From an uncultured Acidimicrobiaceae bacterium (GTDB taxonomy: Bacteria; Actinomycetota; Acidimicrobiia; Acidimicrobiales; Ilumatobacteraceae): a stretch of DNA of 16,485 nt. Position 1 is the first letter of the stretch. Every line of letters begins with the position of its first letter. The position numbers and the translations under genes are program-made. The notes under the pieces were generated by a model that searched no databases, was not told the DNA's origin, and was given only the letters and a program-made list of their open reading frames with translations. Below are positions 14,857-16,485 of this stretch, in pieces. The DNA lies in contig CAIXHI010000162.1 in NCBI GenBank assembly GCA_903919215.1, forward strand, positions 1-16,485, read 5' to 3'.

Positions 14857-15759
14857 TCAGGACGGTGTGGTTGCTCGGACGGTGGTCTTCTCGGCAGGCA
14901 CGACCGGAAGTGCGTCCTTCCAGGCAGTGATGCCGTCCTCAGGTCGCGCTGCCGGGAAGCCGTCCTCGTGGACCACGGCCCAGTGCGAGTGGTTCAGCTG
15001 GTGCAACGTGAAGCAGGCCTGCAGGCTGTTGAAGAACCCCTGGTTGTCCTGCGTCTGGTTCACCGACTCCTTGATCATCAAGGCGGTCGCGGTGGGCAGC
15101 GTGGCGATGCGGCGGGCGAAGTCGAGCGTCTTGGTCTCCAGCTCGGCACGCGGGAAGACTTTCGACACCATGCCCAGGCTGTGTGCCTCGTGGACGTCGA
15201 TGCTGTCGCCGGTGAGCAGCAGTTCCTTGGTCTTGCGGGCACCGAACTCCCACGGGTGGGCGAAGTACTCGAGCCCGCACATTCCCAGCCGGGTGCCCAC
15301 CACGTCGGCAAACACGACGTCGTCGGCGCCGATGATCAGGTCGCACGACCACATCAACATCAGACCGGCGGCGTACACCGGGCCGTGCACCTGGGCGATC
15401 GTGATCTTGCGCAGGTTGCGCCAACGCAGCGTGTTCTGGAAGTAGTAGTGCCACTCCTGCAGCATCAACTTCTCGGCACCCTGCCGCGTGCCGCCATTGA
15501 TCTTCATCGACGGATGGTTGGCGTAGTCGTCCATTGCGTCCTTGGAGCCCATGTCGTGCCCCGAGGAGAACATCGTGCCAGTGCCACCGAGGATGACCAC
15601 CCGGCAGGTGTCGTCGGCCTCGGCGCGCATGAACGCCTCGTCTAGCTCGACCAGCAGCCCGCGGTTCTGGGCGTTGCGCGCACCCGGCCGGTCGAGCAGG
15701 ATGCGCACGATGGCCCCATCATCGTGTGTCTCGTACTGTAGGAACTTGTAGTCGGACAT
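14857..15759 (-). CDS. Enoyl-CoA hydratase/isomerase-family (crotonase-fold) protein without the canonical glutamates
   Basis: The 300-residue product has the crotonase fold. ILLDRPGARNAQ opens the domain, and the first oxyanion-hole segment is GTMFSSGHDM (61-70). The second is QVHGPVYAAGLMLMWSCDLIIGADD (123-147), followed by LGMCGLEYFAHPWEFGARKTKELLLTGDSI. Aligning by eye with mammalian mitochondrial hydratase through the shared C-D pair, the two catalytic glutamates (E144 and E164 there) fall on M134 and V154 here. A simple water addition is therefore unlikely. E164 or E171 in the conserved LEYFAHPWE segment could serve instead. ATG 15759 has GAGGGGGAG upstream; an in-frame start at 15816 overlaps operator-like site 6. 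It is the first gene of the operon with the P450 and acyl-CoA synthetase. It probably acts on a CoA ester as isomerase, hydrolase or C-C lyase; which one is open. Confidence 0.88.
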   Translation of the reverse strand: MSDYKFLQYETHDDGAIVRILLDRPGARNAQNRGLLVELDEAFMRAEADDTCRVVILGGTGTMFSSGHDMGSKDAMDDYANHPSMKINGGTRQGAEKLMLQEWHYYFQNTLRWRNLRKITIAQVHGPVYAAGLMLMWSCDLIIGADDVVFADVVGTRLGMCGLEYFAHPWEFGARKTKELLLTGDSIDVHEAHSLGMVSKVFPRAELETKTLDFARRIATLPTATALMIKESVNQTQDNQGFFNSLQACFTLHQLNHSHWAVVHEDGFPAARPEDGITAWKDALPVVPAEKTTVRATTPS

Positions 15760-15807
15760 GACGGACTCCCCCTCGGCCTGGCGTGCTGCTGTGAACGTAC
15801 TAGATAA

Positions 15808-15823
15808 GTGACGCAAGCGTTAG
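15808..15823 (-). promoter_or_regulatory. Operator-like site 6, upstream of the crotonase-P450-ligase operon
   Basis: On the minus strand the site reads CTAACGCTTGCGTCAC followed by TTATCTAG. Its centre ACGCTTGCGT is a perfect ACGC-nn-GCGT inverted repeat. It ends 48 bp before ATG 15759. A TATCTA hexamer follows and could be the -10 box. It is the rightmost of the six copies and marks the right boundary of the regulon. Confidence 0.72.
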
Positions 15824-15855
15824 ACTAATCCTGGTTCTGTGGCACTCCGCATGGC

Positions 15856-15902
15856 AAAAGCGCAAGGTTCGCGATCTCTTCGACTTGATGGTCGAGGCGC
15901 TT
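15856..15902 (-). terminator. Weak candidate terminator downstream of the PASTA-like ORF
   Basis: On the minus strand AAGCGC (15902-15897) can pair with GCGCTT (15863-15858). An inner TCGAC/GTCGA stem (15895-15891 with 15884-15880, loop of six) lies in the large loop, and TTTT follows the outer stem. The 33-base outer loop makes the fold uncertain. The rest of the 195-bp gap (15760-15954) holds site 6 and no gene that I can support. Confidence 0.3.
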
Positions 15903-15954
15903 CCCTGCCGGCTACCGTCCACACGATTGCGCGGTGGCGGCGCCTAGACCGGCT

Positions 15955-16269
15955 TCAGCAGTTGCGGTAGAGGGTGAGATGCATCGACGCCACCCCGGCT
16001 GGGACGATCGTGCCGACCTCAACGCCTTGGGCGGCTACGAGATCGATCAGGGCCGCATCGGTGGTGCAGACCCAGGCAACTACGTCGGCCTGCAAGATGT
16101 GCCGCCATTTCTGCGGGCAATAGGCATCGGGCTGCTCCGGGTCGCTGAGCGCCTCCACCTGCTGCACTGTCATGCCCACCAGATTGGGCAGCACAAAGTC
16201 GTAGACGACATTCGGGCCGTGGGCACAGCGCGCGTCGTAGGGAGTAGTCGACCCCGAGTCGCTGCTCAC
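15955..16269 (-). CDS. Small PASTA-like hypothetical protein
   Basis: This is a 104-residue ORF starting at GTG 16269 with GGGGGAG eight bases upstream; no other start codon lies nearby in frame. I do not recognise a characterised family. The segment VLPNLVGMTVQQVEAL resembles the opening of PASTA domains (consensus near VPNVVGMTxxxAxxxL), and the end GTIVPAGVASMHLTLYRN resembles their closing strand. This suggests one degenerate PASTA repeat, a module that binds cell-wall muropeptides or serves as a spacer in surface proteins. There is no signal peptide or membrane segment, so if secreted it needs another route or its true start is different. Four cysteines (including the last residue) are notable for so small a protein. 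It sits between an LPATG surface-protein gene and the catabolic regulon and lacks the shared operator, so it probably does not belong to the pathway. Confidence 0.55.
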   Translation of the reverse strand: MSSDSGSTTPYDARCAHGPNVVYDFVLPNLVGMTVQQVEALSDPEQPDAYCPQKWRHILQADVVAWVCTTDAALIDLVAAQGVEVGTIVPAGVASMHLTLYRNC

Positions 16270-16290
16270 CGTCGCTGCTCCCCCAACCGC

Positions 16291-16338
16291 TCGTGTCGCG
16301 TCCCGAGCACCAGTGATGGTGGTGGGGCCGCGACACGA
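16291..16338 (-). terminator. Strong hairpin after the LPATG gene
   Basis: TCGTGTCGCG (16291-16300) and CGCGACACGA (16329-16338) form a perfect ten-base stem. It extends inward by CCC/GGG (16302-16304 with 16325-16327) and a CACCA/TGGTG stem (16308-16312 with 16317-16321, four-base loop). It begins 15 bp beyond the TAA at 16353-16355 on the minus strand. No T-run follows, as is common for actinobacterial terminators. It separates the surface-protein gene from the PASTA-like ORF. Confidence 0.62.
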
Positions 16339-16352
16339 ACAGAGGGAATGGG

Positions 16353-16485
16353 TTACCGAACCCGGTTGGTGCGTCGCTGGGCGGTGACGAGCACCGCTCC
16401 AGCAGCGAGCATCGCCAATGCGATCCAGACGAGACCATCGGTGCTCGCTCCGGTTGCGGGCAGACCGACCGGCGGGATGACGGGC
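16353..16485 (-). CDS. C-terminus of a sortase-anchored surface protein (LPATG), 5' part outside window
   Basis: The minus-strand frame entering at the right edge encodes PVIPPVGLPATGASTDG, then a hydrophobic stretch LVWIALAMLAAGAVLV and a basic tail TAQRRTNRVR before TAA (16353-16355). This LPxTG motif, membrane span and positive tail form a complete cell-wall sorting signal. Sortase cleaves between T and G and links the protein to peptidoglycan. The Pro/Val-rich run before the motif is typical of a wall-spanning stalk. Only 44 codons are visible, so the function of the exported domain cannot be stated. The signal itself supports a monoderm Gram-positive host. A strong hairpin lies just downstream. 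Confidence 0.85.
   Translation of the reverse strand, partial: PVIPPVGLPATGASTDGLVWIALAMLAAGAVLVTAQRRTNRVR

Noticed and set aside
691..15823. The motif as a KstR-type steroid operator
   Set aside because: The remembered KstR pattern (TnnAACnnGTTnnA) does not fit the CTAACR-n4-YGTCA arms and spacing, so a steroid role cannot be claimed from it.
1..16485. Mobile element, prophage or CRISPR content
   Set aside because: No transposase, integrase, terminal inverted repeats, regularly spaced repeats or tRNA-like attachment site was seen; coding composition looks even throughout.

Overview
The window is high-GC, densely coded DNA that most resembles Actinomycetota. Reasons: GC-rich third positions, GTG starts, a cell-wall sorting signal of LPxTG type at the right edge, and a mix of Liv-type transporter, P450, acyl-CoA enzymes and 'DxHxxE' amidohydrolases typical of Mycobacterium-like and Acidimicrobiia-like genomes. 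The exact lineage is inference. I see no rRNA, tRNA, CRISPR, insertion sequence or phage gene.

Layout. A TetR-family regulator (1-633, minus, C-terminus cut by the window edge) is divergent from an amidohydrolase (737-2023). Next comes a branched-chain-type ABC importer operon on the plus strand: a lipoprotein-like binding protein (2112-3506), a fused LivH-LivM permease (3558-5663), LivG (5660-6433) and LivF (6430-7194). A CaiB/BaiF CoA-transferase (7222-8439, minus) converges on livF. An alpha/beta hydrolase (8603-9466, plus) is divergent from the CoA-transferase and overlaps tail-to-tail with a second amidohydrolase (9447-10616, minus), which lies behind a third amidohydrolase (10688-11893, minus). 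The last metabolic operon, on the minus strand, reads crotonase-fold protein (14857-15759), cytochrome P450 (13647-14813), acyl-CoA synthetase (12007-13650). To the right are a small PASTA-like ORF (15955-16269) and the C-terminal tail of an LPATG surface protein (16353-16485), which look unrelated.

The main discovery is a 16-bp pseudo-palindrome, CTAACRYnnRYGTCAC in near-consensus form. It occurs six times, at 691, 2050, 8481, 8549, 11944 and 15808. Each of the six metabolic transcription units has one copy 30-50 bp upstream of its first start codon. The copy at 691 also sits between the TetR gene and its divergent neighbour. This ties the whole 737-15759 block into one regulon, most simply controlled by the TetR protein.

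Working model (inference): the Liv transporter imports a small organic solute. Amidohydrolases, the P450 and the hydrolase attack it. CoA is attached by the acyl-CoA synthetase or moved by the CoA-transferase, and the crotonase-fold protein acts on a CoA ester. The substrate cannot be named from sequence. Two enzymes carry altered active sites: the crotonase-fold protein lacks both canonical glutamates, and the alpha/beta hydrolase lacks an obvious catalytic histidine. No acyl-CoA dehydrogenase, thiolase, ferredoxin or P450 reductase is present, so the pathway must draw on genes elsewhere.
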